Shown here: piece after piece, positions 1-8,332 of the stretch
Layout of the letters: the number at the start of each line of letters is the position of its first letter
Numbering within the stretch: position 1 is the stretch's first letter
DNA from: Pseudoxanthomonas sp.
Lineage (GTDB): Bacteria > Pseudomonadota > Gammaproteobacteria > Xanthomonadales > Xanthomonadaceae
DNA: 64,000 bases
Direction of reading: 5' to 3'
NCBI GenBank assembly: GCA_017745195.1
Contig: JAGHZW010000111.1
Location: forward strand, 570-64,569
The notes under the pieces: generated by a model
What the model was told of the DNA's origin: nothing
The model's database searches: none
Seen by the model: only the letters and a program-made list of their open reading frames with translations
Made by a program: the position numbers and the translations under genes

Positions 1-276
1 GCAGCTTGCGCAGGACTTCGCCGGTGAGTTCGGGAAGAACGCCTTGAACTCGCCGTACAGCTGCGCGGCCAGGGTCTTGTTCGGGGCCATCACCAGGGTC
101 GGCTTCTGCACCGCCTGGACCACGTTGGCGACGGTGTAGGTCTTGCCCGAGCCGGTCACGCCGAGCAGCACCTGCCGGGCGAGTCCCGCCTCGAAACCCT
201 CGATCAGCTTCTCGATGGCCTGCGGCTGGTCACCCGCCGGGGCATAAGGGGAGACCAGTTCGAAACGCTCGCTCAT
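1..276 (-). CDS. uvrB: UvrB, excinuclease ABC subunit B (N-terminal part, runs off window)
   Basis: This is the helicase-like damage-verification subunit of nucleotide excision repair; it loads with UvrA and recruits UvrC. The visible 92 codons start at an ATG at 276 and read [20 protein letters not shown], then the Walker A motif GVTGSGKT near residues 40-47 and the [14 protein letters not shown] block. These are unmistakable UvrB landmarks. After FKAFFP, however, the family normally continues with NAVEYFVSYYDYY; here the last ten codons (bases 1-30) encode an unrelated string. In another frame the same bases read LTGEVLRKL. This suggests a sequence or assembly error at the window edge rather than a real variant. 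It is divergent from the pseudopilin gene at 552. Confidence 0.9.
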   Translation of the reverse strand, partial: MSERFELVSPYAPAGDQPQAIEKLIEGFEAGLARQVLLGVTGSGKTYTVANVVQAVQKPTLVMAPNKTLAAQLYGEFKAFFPNSPAKSCASC

Positions 277-309
277 GCGCGGGGCGCTACCGTCTTGGGG
301 GGACTTGCC

Positions 310-315
310 AGTATA
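310..315 (-). promoter_or_regulatory. Candidate -10 box for uvrB
   Basis: On the minus strand TATACT lies 34 bases upstream of the uvrB ATG. It differs from TATAAT at one position. No good -35 hexamer is visible at 16-18 bp, so the call rests on the -10 alone. Confidence 0.35.
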
Positions 316-551
316 GACAGGCGCCGTGTGCAGACTGGAGCGGTACCAGCGGCGGCATTCACCATCCCGGCGGTCACCGGCGAGTACCGGGAATGCCGCC
401 CTGCCGCACCGGCCCGCCCGCAAGACCGCGCGCCTCCGACCCCGGGGCCTCCGGGACCGTCGAATTCCTACATGCGCCACGGACGATCACCGATTCCGCG
501 GGAAAGTCGCCCGTGCCAACCTGAACCTCCCGAGCGAAAAGGATTTCGCCC

Positions 552-1088
552 ATGCGCAAGGACGCGCCGGGACCTGTCCCTGGCTTCAGCCTGGTCGAAA
601 CATCGGCCAGCCTGGCCGTACTGGCCATCCTGGTCGGTCTGGCCCTGCCGGGCTTCCGCGGGACGCTGGAACGCCAGCGGGCCGCGACCGCCATGCACCT
701 GGTCGGCACGCAGCTGGCCCAGGCCCGCAACACCGCCATCACCCGGCGTATTCCGGTCACGGTCTGCCCTTCGCGCGGCGGCGGCCGCTGCCTGGGCGAA
801 CCTGACTGGAGCGCTGGCTGGTTGCTCTATCTGGATCGCGGTCGCAACGACCAGCCACAAAGCCCCGACGACGTCCTGCGCGACGTCCGCCAGCCGGTAC
901 ACGAGTCGATCCAGCTTCTGGCCAGCGCCGGCCGCCTGCGCGTGCGCTACCAGCCGGACGGACGCAGCGGTGGCAATAACCTCACGCTGCGCATCTGCAG
1001 TTCAGGACGGCTGCACGGGGAAGTGATCGTGAACAACGTGGGGCGCGTGCGGACACACCGCGCCGCGCCGGACACCCCTTGCGGATGA
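552..1088 (+). CDS. FimT/GspH-family type IV minor pseudopilin
   Basis: A 178-residue prepilin-like protein, expected in the type IV pilus or pseudopilus initiation complex of the inner membrane and periplasm. A short leader MRKDAPGPVPG is followed by a class III prepilin cleavage site, G before FSLVE, with Glu at mature position 5. A single hydrophobic helix (about residues 12-34) comes next. The C-terminal part contains two Cys-containing blocks (TVCPSRGGGRC and RICSSG) as in GspH/FimT proteins. The gene stands alone on the plus strand between uvrB and tRNA-Asn, while a second FimT paralogue heads the minor pilin operon on the opposite strand at 8111. The 275 bases between it and uvrB hold no other gene that I can support. 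Confidence 0.8.
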   Translation: MRKDAPGPVPGFSLVETSASLAVLAILVGLALPGFRGTLERQRAATAMHLVGTQLAQARNTAITRRIPVTVCPSRGGGRCLGEPDWSAGWLLYLDRGRNDQPQSPDDVLRDVRQPVHESIQLLASAGRLRVRYQPDGRSGGNNLTLRICSSGRLHGEVIVNNVGRVRTHRAAPDTPCG

Positions 1089-1113
1089 CAGGCGGCGGCG
1101 GAAGCCGGCAGTC

Positions 1114-1143
1114 TTGCCCATCGGCAACTCCTGCCTCTACAAT
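1114..1143 (+). promoter_or_regulatory. Candidate sigma70 promoter of tRNA-Asn
   Basis: TTGCCC at 1114-1119 (4/6 to TTGACA), an 18-bp spacer and TACAAT at 1138-1143 (5/6 to TATAAT). This would start transcription a few bases before the mature tRNA 5' end at 1154. Confidence 0.5.
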
Positions 1144-1153
1144 ATGCGACCCC

Positions 1154-1230
1154 GCCCGAATAGCTCAGCCGGTTAGAGCACTTGACTGTTAATCAGGGGG
1201 TCGTTGGTTCGAGTCCAACTTCGGGCGCCA
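1154..1230 (+). tRNA. tRNA-Asn (anticodon GTT)
   Basis: A 77-base cloverleaf with the CCA end encoded. The acceptor stem GCCCGAA (1154-1160) pairs with TTCGGGC (1220-1226); the discriminator base is G1227 and CCA is at 1228-1230. The anticodon stem CTTGA/TCAGG encloses the loop CTGTTAA, with anticodon GTT at 1188-1190. The T-loop reads TTCGAGT. It reads Asn AAC/AAU codons. No integrase or duplicated 3' end is visible nearby, so there is no sign that it serves as an attachment site here. Confidence 0.96.
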
Positions 1231-1237
1231 TATCCAG

Positions 1238-1263
1238 AAGGGCCGCGAGCAATCGCGGCCCTT
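1238..1263 (+). terminator. Hairpin terminator downstream of tRNA-Asn
   Basis: A perfect 11-bp stem, AAGGGCCGCGA (1238-1248) with TCGCGGCCCTT (1253-1263), encloses a GCAA tetraloop. It starts eight bases after the CCA end. The T-tract is poor (CGCATTT), so termination is probable but not textbook. Confidence 0.6.
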
Positions 1264-1301
1264 CGCATTTCAGGCGTGGTGAACACAATCCGCCGAAACA
1301 G

Positions 1302-1326
1302 CGAGGCCGCCACATGGGCGGCCTCG
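1302..1326 (-). terminator. Hairpin ending the minor pilin operon
   Basis: A perfect 10-bp stem, CGAGGCCGCC (1302-1311) with GGCGGCCTCG (1317-1326), and a 5-nt loop. It lies 15 bases beyond the pilE stop. Read on the minus strand it is followed by CTGTTTCGG, a weak T-rich tail. Confidence 0.6.
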
Positions 1327-1341
1327 CGGGATGCGTGGACC

Positions 1342-1809
1342 CTACCAGCAATCAGCCAGCTCGGCTGTGCCGCTTTCCGTCTTGAGACCCGTGTTGCTGA
1401 CCGAAAGGTCGCCGCAACGATCCCGGGCCTGTGCACCTACAGCTGTCGCGGTCAGAACCAACTGGCTGGCTGTCTGCGTACTGGCAGCGATCGTGTAAAA
1501 CGCGGTCGCCCCCGGCTCACGCGGCGACTGGGCGGGAACGGGGTATCCGACATAGGTGTTGTTGACCGTGAAGAAGCGTTCCGCTCCCTGCATGTATTCA
1601 ACCAGGTCGGCCTTGGCTTGGGCACGCCGCGACTTGCGGACCTGCTCCTGGTAGGACGGATAGGCGATCGCGGCAAGGATCGCCACGATGCCCACCACAA
1701 TCATCAGCTCCGTCAGGGTGAAACCAGCCATCCTGCCCGCGAAACCGACCCCGGCGCGTCCCCGGGGCGTGTTTTCTCTGACCACGTTCACCGCTCCTGT
1801 ATTTTTCAT
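1342..1809 (-). CDS. pilE: Type IV pilin-like protein PilE (last gene of minor pilin operon)
   Basis: A type IV pilin-family protein of about 155 residues. The prepilin peptidase site is G before FTLTELMIVVGIVAILAAIA, with Glu at +5 and a hydrophobic helix that packs in the pilus core. The C-terminus has a Cys pair (RDRCGDL and ADCW) typical of the D-region loop. The start chosen is the ATG at 1809, which overlaps the pilY1 stop as ATGA. This gives an unusually long 29-residue leader. A GTG at 1785 lies 8 nt after an AGGAG inside the reading frame and may be the true start (21-residue leader); the ATG at 1731 would leave only three leader residues. As in related operons it probably incorporates as a minor pilin working with PilY1. 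Confidence 0.85.
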   Translation of the reverse strand: MKNTGAVNVVRENTPRGRAGVGFAGRMAGFTLTELMIVVGIVAILAAIAYPSYQEQVRKSRRAQAKADLVEYMQGAERFFTVNNTYVGYPVPAQSPREPGATAFYTIAASTQTASQLVLTATAVGAQARDRCGDLSVSNTGLKTESGTAELADCW

Positions 1810-4800
1810 CGCACCTGCCTCCAGGACTGCCGGCCGCATGGCCGCGGCAGATACATCGGCGGCGCGCCTGCCACCCGTATCACCATCGAGCACTGCGCCC
1901 CAACCGCGTCATCGATCTGCTGCTGCGTCGCTCCGGCGCCCAGCGGCGATACTCTCGGCGTGGTCATGATCGCCACGTCCTTCACCGGAGCCGAGCCACC
2001 GGTATTCAATGCAAGCGCTCCCGTCGTCGACGTCGGCGACGCCCCGTTCGGGGTCCCCAGGTGGACATTGGTGAGTGCCGCACCGCCGGTCAGGGAGTTC
2101 AGGCCATAGAGCCAGTTCCGTCCGCTGACACCGCAATCCTGGTTGGCGGTACTCGCCTGCGGCTCGAAGGTCGGGAAAAAGGCGACGCCGCTTTCGACGT
2201 GCGGATAGCCGACGAACCGTTCACCGGCCGGCAGGTCCATATACCAGCCCTGGTTGCCGGCAACCATCGGATTGGCGCTGGTTGCCCGGAAAGAACCCGA
2301 GGTCACGCCTACGGTCTGCTGGAGCAGAACGGCACGCCCGGTAACCGCCACGCCCTTGTCGAGGATGCCGTACAGCGTCTGGGTGCTGGTATCAAGCGGA
2401 TCGCCGGTAAACGAGAAGCTGCCCGTGCCGAAGTAGACCATCACGCCACCCGCCGGACCCGAGGCGGCGGTCAACCCGCCGGTGATGGGCTGTCGCACGT
2501 CACCAATTTTGGCGATGAACAGCGGAGCTCCACCCAGCGCGACGCTGCTGTTCAGCAGGTCGAACTTCCAGACCGCGCCGTTCTGGTCGGCGGCATACAC
2601 CGTGTCCGCGTACCCGTCCCTGCCCTGGATCCAGGCCGAGTTGTCGATGTTGCGACGCTTCGTGTCGATCACGACCACGTTGCCCAGTCCGTTGTAGGCC
2701 GGCGCGGTCGTTTCGCTGGCCGTGATCGTGCTCACCGAGCCCGTCGCCACGTCCACGACGAAAAGGTTCGCCTGCTGGCTCGTGCTGTTGTAGCCGTTAC
2801 CGAAGATCGCCTTCCAGCTGACATTGCCAGCCGCATCACTGACCGGGACGATGACAGGCTTGCCCAGCACGTAACCGATCTTGTCAGTGACCGCCGTCGC
2901 GTTGGTTATCCGGTTGTTGATCTCCCACAGCACGCTGATCGAACTCGGATTGGTGATGTCCAGCGCGAACACGCTGCGCCCGCCCGCGCCGGACGTACCG
3001 ATCGCGACCGTCTTCCAGGCGTTGCCGATGCGGACATCGGAAACGGTCACCGGTCCATCGACGAAGTAGCGGTGGTCGAACTTCTGCAGGTTCTTGTCAG
3101 CGGCGACATACGGGAAGGCCAGGTTGCCCATGTGCCCGACCGAGGTGGCCGGAACGTACGCAAACAGTTCCTCGCCACCGCCGTCACTCGTATCCGCCTG
3201 GCCGTTGAGGACATGCAGCATGCCGTCATTGGCGCCAAACAGCACCAGCGGCTTGTTGGCCGTCTTCTTGGCCGTCAGGTAGGTGCCGTACGACGTGGCC
3301 AGCGTGCCACCCAGGGACCGGTAGCCGAAGTCGTCGGTCGGCGCCACCAGCAGCGGAGTGGAATTGACGATGTCGCCGAGGATGGTCGTGCGCGTCCTCA
3401 GCACTCCTTCGTCAGTCTTGCTGCCCCGCAGGTAGGCAACAAGGCGATCCAGCGTCATGCTGCCGCTGGCCAGGGCGGTGATGCCCGCCGGTGTGCAGGC
3501 CGCGGTCTTCAGCGGGTCGGCGGTGTCGCACAACGCGTCCAGCGACAGGTTGGCTGCGGTGAAGTCCCGCACCGTCGGCACGACGCTCGAGCCGGTCGTG
3601 CCGAACTTGATGTTGCGGTTCGCCGCACCCAGGCTCGCGAGCTCCTCGCTGGCTTCCCAGGCCCGGGTGAAGGTCGCCTCGCCGGTGATCGCATTGGCTG
3701 TCACGGTCTCGGCTACCAGCTTGCCGTACCAGTCGGTGCCATTGTTGGTCGACTCGTATTGCGGCTGGACCGTCACCGAACCGGTGCCGATGCGTGCGCC
3801 GGTCACGCCAATCGTGCCGGACGGCGAGGCACCTTCGTTGAGGCCGGCCAGGATCTTGCGCATGGCCTCGGTGACCTTGTCGGGCGAAGTCGCGTTGATG
3901 AACTCGCCGCGAGAGTTCAGCGCCGCATGCCAGATGTCGTCGACGTTGGATGGATTCAGGTTGGTCGTGCCGGTCGCGCCCCAGGACGGCGGATTGGCAT
4001 AGGGGTCCGCGGTGGCCGCCGCGTTCACGTCATAGACCGCACCACGGGCCCCCAGCGTGATGCCGTAGAAGTTCATGTGCAGGTTGGCGTTGCAGTCCAG
4101 ACCATTGGCCACCGGCGACGTACCACATTCCTTCGGCACCGGCACCTTGCCTGCGGTCAGGTCAGACCGCAGATTGGTGATGTATCCGTACATCGCATAG
4201 TCGGCGATGGTGTCGGTCGAGGCCGTGCCACCGCCGTAGGGCGCCGGATAGGAACCGTCCACGTTGCCGACGCTCCAGTAAGAAGTAGCCGCGCCGGCAG
4301 GACTTTCATTGGTGTAGCCGTCGGTGAACAGCATGCCGGCATTCTTCTGGCACTGCAGCTTGATCGGCGCACCAGCGTCCGAGCGCATGAACTGCCTCAC
4401 CAGCCGGGCCGTGGCACGCCGGGTCGGCGTGTTGCCGGAGGCATTCAGCCCGCGCATCGACACGTAGAGCGCGTCCTTGTCGGCCTGCACGGCCATGTCA
4501 CGCATCACCACGTTCGGATCGTTGGCATCGCCCTGTGCCGTCGGCGGCGTATTGATCTGGAAGTAGCCGATCCGCATCTTGTTGAAATCGGAGACCGACT
4601 GGGTCATCGCTGCGATCATCGCGCGGTTGCGGTTGCCGTAGTACGTCCACCAGTTGGCGAAGTTCTGCACCGCAGTAGCGCCGCCGGAGCTGAAGTTCGA
4701 GGCGATGATGTCGTAGCGGTACATGTCGGCACCGCCCGGGCCCACACCCCTGACCAGCACGCGCTTGTCCGAGCCCGCGGCTGTGTTCCAGCCGGGCGGT

Positions 4801-5525
4801 GGCGCCGAATTGAGCCCCAGATATACGCGGGCCGGGTAGTAGCGGAACTGGATGCTGCAGTCGGAGGTGAGCGTCTTCTCCTGCGCGTACGTGACCCAGG
4901 CATTGGCAGTCTTGGTGGCACCTGGCGCACGATCGCAGGTTTCGTCGTTGTAGACCTGGGTTCCCGCCGGCACGACCTTGCCGTTTGGCCAGGTCTCGGT
5001 TGCGGTGAGGTAGGTGGTGAAGTTGAACGTGGTCAGCGGCGTCGCTGCACCGAAGCCTGATCCGCGTACGTCCTCCACCGCAGCGGTGGTGCTCGCATTC
5101 GCCTCAGGCGTGCCCGAGGAGGTCTGCCACGGCTTGTAGACCGTAGCCGGGTTGTAATACGCACGATTGTGTTCCGGCGAACGCAAGGCACCGTACATGT
5201 CCTGGTAGGTGCCAGACTGGTCCATGTGCTTGGATACGGCGGTACCGCCCGTGTCGCGAGGCACACCATTACTGTCGAAGAAGCTGTTGCTCGAAAAATG
5301 GCCCACGCCATCGGAGGTCCGGAACAGCGTCTCGTCCGTGCTCATCGAGCCCGAGTTGTCCACCGCCATGATGAAAGCCGGCGGGATCACGTTCGTGATG
5401 TTCATCGGCGCCTGCGCCAGCTGCGGCGCCGTGCTCTGCGCAGTCGCCAGGTACAGGCCGTAGCCGCCGGCCACGGCGACCAGCGCCACGGACACTGCGA
5501 TCAGTTGGGTACGACGGGATGCCAT
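1806..5525 (-). CDS. pilY1: PilY1, type IV pilus tip-associated adhesin
   Basis: A 1239-residue secreted protein related to PilY1/PilC, the tip adhesin and pilus-biogenesis cofactor that acts with the minor pilins. An N-terminal signal or anchor (MASRRTQLIAVSVALVAVA) is followed by a von Willebrand A-like domain with the MIDAS motif DNSGS (FIMAVDNSGSM, about residue 57). The C-terminal third is the PilC/PilY1 beta-propeller, with blades such as LFGANDGMLHV, FALDITNPSS and YAADQNGAVWKFDL. The calcium loop preceding YAADQNG looks degenerate compared with the D-x-D-x-D form of Pseudomonas PilY1. Start: the ATG at 5525 has GAGGAG upstream; an in-frame start at 5567 would lie inside pilX. It is 10 bases from pilX and overlaps pilE by 4. 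Confidence 0.93.
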   Translation of the reverse strand: MASRRTQLIAVSVALVAVAGGYGLYLATAQSTAPQLAQAPMNITNVIPPAFIMAVDNSGSMSTDETLFRTSDGVGHFSSNSFFDSNGVPRDTGGTAVSKHMDQSGTYQDMYGALRSPEHNRAYYNPATVYKPWQTSSGTPEANASTTAAVEDVRGSGFGAATPLTTFNFTTYLTATETWPNGKVVPAGTQVYNDETCDRAPGATKTANAWVTYAQEKTLTSDCSIQFRYYPARVYLGLNSAPPPGWNTAAGSDKRVLVRGVGPGGADMYRYDIIASNFSSGGATAVQNFANWWTYYGNRNRAMIAAMTQSVSDFNKMRIGYFQINTPPTAQGDANDPNVVMRDMAVQADKDALYVSMRGLNASGNTPTRRATARLVRQFMRSDAGAPIKLQCQKNAGMLFTDGYTNESPAGAATSYWSVGNVDGSYPAPYGGGTASTDTIADYAMYGYITNLRSDLTAGKVPVPKECGTSPVANGLDCNANLHMNFYGITLGARGAVYDVNAAATADPYANPPSWGATGTTNLNPSNVDDIWHAALNSRGEFINATSPDKVTEAMRKILAGLNEGASPSGTIGVTGARIGTGSVTVQPQYESTNNGTDWYGKLVAETVTANAITGEATFTRAWEASEELASLGAANRNIKFGTTGSSVVPTVRDFTAANLSLDALCDTADPLKTAACTPAGITALASGSMTLDRLVAYLRGSKTDEGVLRTRTTILGDIVNSTPLLVAPTDDFGYRSLGGTLATSYGTYLTAKKTANKPLVLFGANDGMLHVLNGQADTSDGGGEELFAYVPATSVGHMGNLAFPYVAADKNLQKFDHRYFVDGPVTVSDVRIGNAWKTVAIGTSGAGGRSVFALDITNPSSISVLWEINNRITNATAVTDKIGYVLGKPVIVPVSDAAGNVSWKAIFGNGYNSTSQQANLFVVDVATGSVSTITASETTAPAYNGLGNVVVIDTKRRNIDNSAWIQGRDGYADTVYAADQNGAVWKFDLLNSSVALGGAPLFIAKIGDVRQPITGGLTAASGPAGGVMVYFGTGSFSFTGDPLDTSTQTLYGILDKGVAVTGRAVLLQQTVGVTSGSFRATSANPMVAGNQGWYMDLPAGERFVGYPHVESGVAFFPTFEPQASTANQDCGVSGRNWLYGLNSLTGGAALTNVHLGTPNGASPTSTTGALALNTGGSAPVKDVAIMTTPRVSPLGAGATQQQIDDAVGAQCSMVIRVAGAPPMYLPRPCGRQSWRQVR

Positions 5526-5535
5526 GGCCGGCTCC

Positions 5536-6054
5536 TCAGGGTCGGAATATGGTGTCGACCGCCGCATTCGCGGTGGCGGCCTGGTTGGTCGCGTACACAG
5601 TCACCTGGTACACCGGGTTCGGGTCCTCGTTGACGGGGCCCGTGCCCATCGCAAGTTCCGAGTTGCCCGAAATGCAGGGCCCGATCGCACGGATGCTGAC
5701 CCGGTTCACCTGCGGCACGTCGGTGGACATCTGCGCGGCCCAGTTGGTGGCATCGAAGCCGTCGTCGCAGACCTGACTGATCGGCGCCTCGCCATCCGCG
5801 CAGACCCCACTGCGGTTGACTACGCCTTCGATGTAGCATTCGCGCTGGCGCACGTCGGCCTCGGCCGTCTGGAACGCCAGGTTGACATTGAGGTAGTTGG
5901 CGGCCATGCGCTCCTGCAGGCCGGCCACCTGCATGCCGACGATGCCCAGCATCGCCATCAGGACCAGCATGACCAGGGCCACGTAGAGCGCGGCACCGCG
6001 CTGCGCCTTGTGACCGGTCCCGGGCTGCCGGGACCTGTGTCGCGGGATGTTCAT
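5536..6054 (-). CDS. pilX: PilX-like minor pilus assembly protein
   Basis: A 172-residue protein with a basic leader ending QRG, followed by AALYVALVMLVLMAMLGIVG. This is the PilX N-terminal signature, in which Glu at mature position 5 is absent. The rest is a periplasmic domain with several cysteines (RECYIEG, SGVCAD, QVCDDG, GPCISG). PilX helps prime pilus assembly and connects PilY1 to the pilin complex. It lies between pilW (4-base gap) and pilY1 (10-base gap) in the standard order V-W-X-Y1-E, which supports the assignment. Confidence 0.88.
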   Translation of the reverse strand: MNIPRHRSRQPGTGHKAQRGAALYVALVMLVLMAMLGIVGMQVAGLQERMAANYLNVNLAFQTAEADVRQRECYIEGVVNRSGVCADGEAPISQVCDDGFDATNWAAQMSTDVPQVNRVSIRAIGPCISGNSELAMGTGPVNEDPNPVYQVTVYATNQAATANAAVDTIFRP

Positions 6055-6058
6055 GGCC

Positions 6059-7114
6059 TCAGTTCCCGTAGAGTCGATTGCGCAGGGCGATGGTGGTTTC
6101 GTACACCGTGCGATAACGGCGGTCGGCAGGCGGCGTCACCGTGGCGCCGAACAAGGTCAGCCTGCCCTCATCCCGCGTCGCTTGCGCCGAAGCGGCGACA
6201 TCCGGGCTGGCTGCCAGCAGCGCAACCTGCACCTGGCCCACCAGTCGCCAGGCATCCTCGGTGGAGCCGACACCCGATGCCACAGCCTGCGTGGCGATGT
6301 ACCCGGTGGGCTTCGCGGCGGTGCCCTTGTCCAGGCCATACCGAAGCTGCAGGTTTTCGATGCCTTCCACCAGCTCCTCGCCGGTCACACTGTTGTCCGG
6401 GTTGATGCGCGCGCGCCACAGCGAGGGTTGGCCGCCGGCACCCTGTCCGATGTAATAGACCACCGCCTCGGCGCGATACAACATCGCCGGGCCGCCCTCG
6501 GGGCTAGCCCCGTAACGGCCGAGGTCCACGGTCGCAGGCACCACCACCCGACCGGTGCCGGCATTGACGCTGCTGGCGGCAAACACGTCGGCGAACGCGC
6601 AATCTGCGATACCGAACATGCTCGGCGTCGCCACGCCGCCATCGGTCAGCACGCTCCACTTGGTGGCATCGACGTTCACTCCGGTCGCATCGATTGCCGT
6701 GATCGGAATCCCGTTGCCGCGCAGGAAACGCAGCACGACCGCGTCGGTGCCGGCGACGCGCGCGGGCGACAGGGTCACGCCGGCGGGGGATGCGTTTTCA
6801 TAGCCTTGGATTGAATAGCCGAAATTCAGCGCCGCGCCCGTGAAGTGCGAGTCCAGTGCGCCTGTGGCCTGCCGGCGCGCCTGGTCGTTCACGCAACCGA
6901 AGTGCCCCGCCATGCGGATGTCGCGTTGCAGGTAGTCCAGCGCGAAACGCCCGTTTTCCTGGACGCGCGACATGCCTTCCGAGAGCTGGTAGGCGGCGCG
7001 CGACGCGCCGAACACCTGCGTCACGCCGAGGATCAGGATGGTACCGATCAACAACGCGATCATCAGTTCGATAAGCGACAGGCCTGCCGCCCGCCGGTTC
7101 GGTATCTGCTTCAC
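6059..7114 (-). CDS. pilW: PilW-like minor pilus assembly protein
   Basis: A 351-residue prepilin-like protein. The start is the GTG at 7114, which overlaps the pilV stop as GTGA. The leader MKQIPNRRAAG is cut before LSLIELMIALLIGTILILG, with Glu at +5 and a single hydrophobic helix. It is followed by the PilW-family block VQENGRFALDYLQRDIRMAG and, later, a GCVND Cys block. PilW belongs to the minor pilin tip or priming complex with PilV, PilX, PilY1 and PilE. A much longer open frame continues upstream but has no start or signal consistent with this family. Confidence 0.9.
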   Translation of the reverse strand: MKQIPNRRAAGLSLIELMIALLIGTILILGVTQVFGASRAAYQLSEGMSRVQENGRFALDYLQRDIRMAGHFGCVNDQARRQATGALDSHFTGAALNFGYSIQGYENASPAGVTLSPARVAGTDAVVLRFLRGNGIPITAIDATGVNVDATKWSVLTDGGVATPSMFGIADCAFADVFAASSVNAGTGRVVVPATVDLGRYGASPEGGPAMLYRAEAVVYYIGQGAGGQPSLWRARINPDNSVTGEELVEGIENLQLRYGLDKGTAAKPTGYIATQAVASGVGSTEDAWRLVGQVQVALLAASPDVAASAQATRDEGRLTLFGATVTPPADRRYRTVYETTIALRNRLYGN

Positions 7115-7605
7115 AGGCGTGTCACCGTGGTGAATGTCTTGTTGCCTTCGGCGGCACTGACTGCGCCGTCCCTGTTGGCGTCGTTCCAGCGCTCGTCTCC
7201 CCAGGTGATGGCGACGGTCACCTCGCCGTCGTCGTAGGCGACGTTCGCCGTCGACCCGCCACCCAGCGCCTTGCCGAGCCGGCATTCCCAGACACCCTTG
7301 AATGCGCCCGGACCGACCGTGCCGTTCGGCGTGCAACCGGTGATCGCACCGGTGTAGTTGCCGACGTATTGTCCGACGGCGAGCCGGTTGGCCCGGATCT
7401 GGTCGAGCATGTCGTATGCCAGGTTGGTGGCCTGGGTGCGCTGGTTGGCGCTCTGTGTGAAGCGCACGCTCATGGTCTGCAACAGGGCGAAACCGAGCAG
7501 ACCCACGCCCAGCACCAGCACCGCGATCATGACCTCGATGAGGCTGAAACCACGGACGCGACGCCATTCGGACGTCCTGTACATCCTTCCGTTGCTGTGT
7601 ATCAC
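7111..7605 (-). CDS. pilV: PilV-like minor type IV pilin
   Basis: A 164-residue prepilin. The start is a GTG at 7605 overlapping the fimT stop (GTGA), with AGGGAG about 8 bases upstream. The ATG at 7584 has its purine run directly adjacent and is less likely. An 18-residue leader ends in RG before FSLIEVMIAVLVLGVGLLG (Glu at +5), followed by the PilV block ATNLAYDMLDQIRANR. Cysteines occur in ITGCTPNG and WECRLGK. It acts in the minor pilin priming complex. Confidence 0.9.
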   Translation of the reverse strand: MIHSNGRMYRTSEWRRVRGFSLIEVMIAVLVLGVGLLGFALLQTMSVRFTQSANQRTQATNLAYDMLDQIRANRLAVGQYVGNYTGAITGCTPNGTVGPGAFKGVWECRLGKALGGGSTANVAYDDGEVTVAITWGDERWNDANRDGAVSAAEGNKTFTTVTRL

Positions 7606-8111
7606 GGACAGACTCCCTGGATGATCCTGGCCTGGCCGGTGCCACTGACCAGGACACAGCGCACAGGTGTATCGGTGCTGTCCGGCTTCAGGCCGAACTG
7701 CTGCGCACCGGTTTCGGTCCGCCCCTGCGTGTTGAACGAGATGCCATCCGCGTCAGCCGGCCCGGAGATGGCCATCTTTCCCTTGGCCTGCACGTATCGG
7801 ACCGTGGATTTGACCAGCGCCCCCCCGACGCGGTCCTCGCGCCAGACGATCCAGCCACCCGACCAGTCGGCGTTGGCCGCACACGTGGTCCCGTCGGCAC
7901 TCGGACAAACGCCTGCCCGGCCCAGGCCACGAATGGCTTCCGTACGTGCAAGCGACAGCGACGCCAGTACTTCGTTGGCGCTGGTAACCACACGGCTCGA
8001 GCGCAGGCTCTGCTGGAAGCTCGGCAAACCGATGGCCAGCAGAATGGCCACCACGGCGATGGCAACCATCAACTCGATCAACGTGAAGCCGGATTGACGG
8101 TCTGGCGACAT
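7602..8111 (-). CDS. fimT: FimT/GspH-family minor pilin, first gene of the pilin operon
   Basis: A 169-residue prepilin with an 8-residue leader, MSPDRQSG, before FTLIELMVAIAVVAILLAIG (Glu at +5). The GspH/FimT core follows, including SLARTEAIRG and the Cys-rich segments GVCPSADGTTCA and RCVLVSG. The ATG at 8111 gives the canonical short leader. It leads the operon fimT-pilV-pilW-pilX-pilY1-pilE. A second FimT paralogue lies at 552-1088 on the other strand. Confidence 0.9.
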   Translation of the reverse strand: MSPDRQSGFTLIELMVAIAVVAILLAIGLPSFQQSLRSSRVVTSANEVLASLSLARTEAIRGLGRAGVCPSADGTTCAANADWSGGWIVWREDRVGGALVKSTVRYVQAKGKMAISGPADADGISFNTQGRTETGAQQFGLKPDSTDTPVRCVLVSGTGQARIIQGVCP

Positions 8112-8291
8112 GCGGACGTTCCCCAACGTGGCAGAGGCCAGCCTAGCCGCATCGCACGCCGGCGCAAGCGGATCGCGGATGAACGGTCGGTCTGGCGGGA
8201 GGGACGGAAGCGACCGGCCGCGCACCCATGGATGACCGGACGCGGGGACGGAATCCATCACAGACGTTTCGTGACAAGGTTCGCAGCGCGA

Positions 8292-8309
8292 CTTCGCCAC
8301 GCGGCGAAG
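8292..8309 (-). terminator. Hairpin downstream of ppnN
   Basis: CTTCGCC (8292-8298) pairs perfectly with GGCGAAG (8303-8309) around ACGC, starting 24 bases beyond the ppnN stop. There is no T-tract, so it may be an RNA 3'-end stabiliser rather than an intrinsic terminator. The rest of the 8112-8332 gap shows no gene. Confidence 0.35.
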
Positions 8310-8332
8310 CCTTCCATCCCGGTGTGCGACCC

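Noticed and set aside
1154..1230. tRNA-Asn as a possible integration site of a mobile element.
   Set aside because: The tRNA is intact, no integrase or duplicated 3' end is seen, and flanking genes (uvrB, pilins) are core genes.
2061..5060. A 999-codon open frame on the plus strand opposite pilY1.
   Set aside because: It has no recognisable domain, is rich in Arg/Gly/Val typical of antisense frames in GC-rich genes, and lies fully opposite a clear PilY1.
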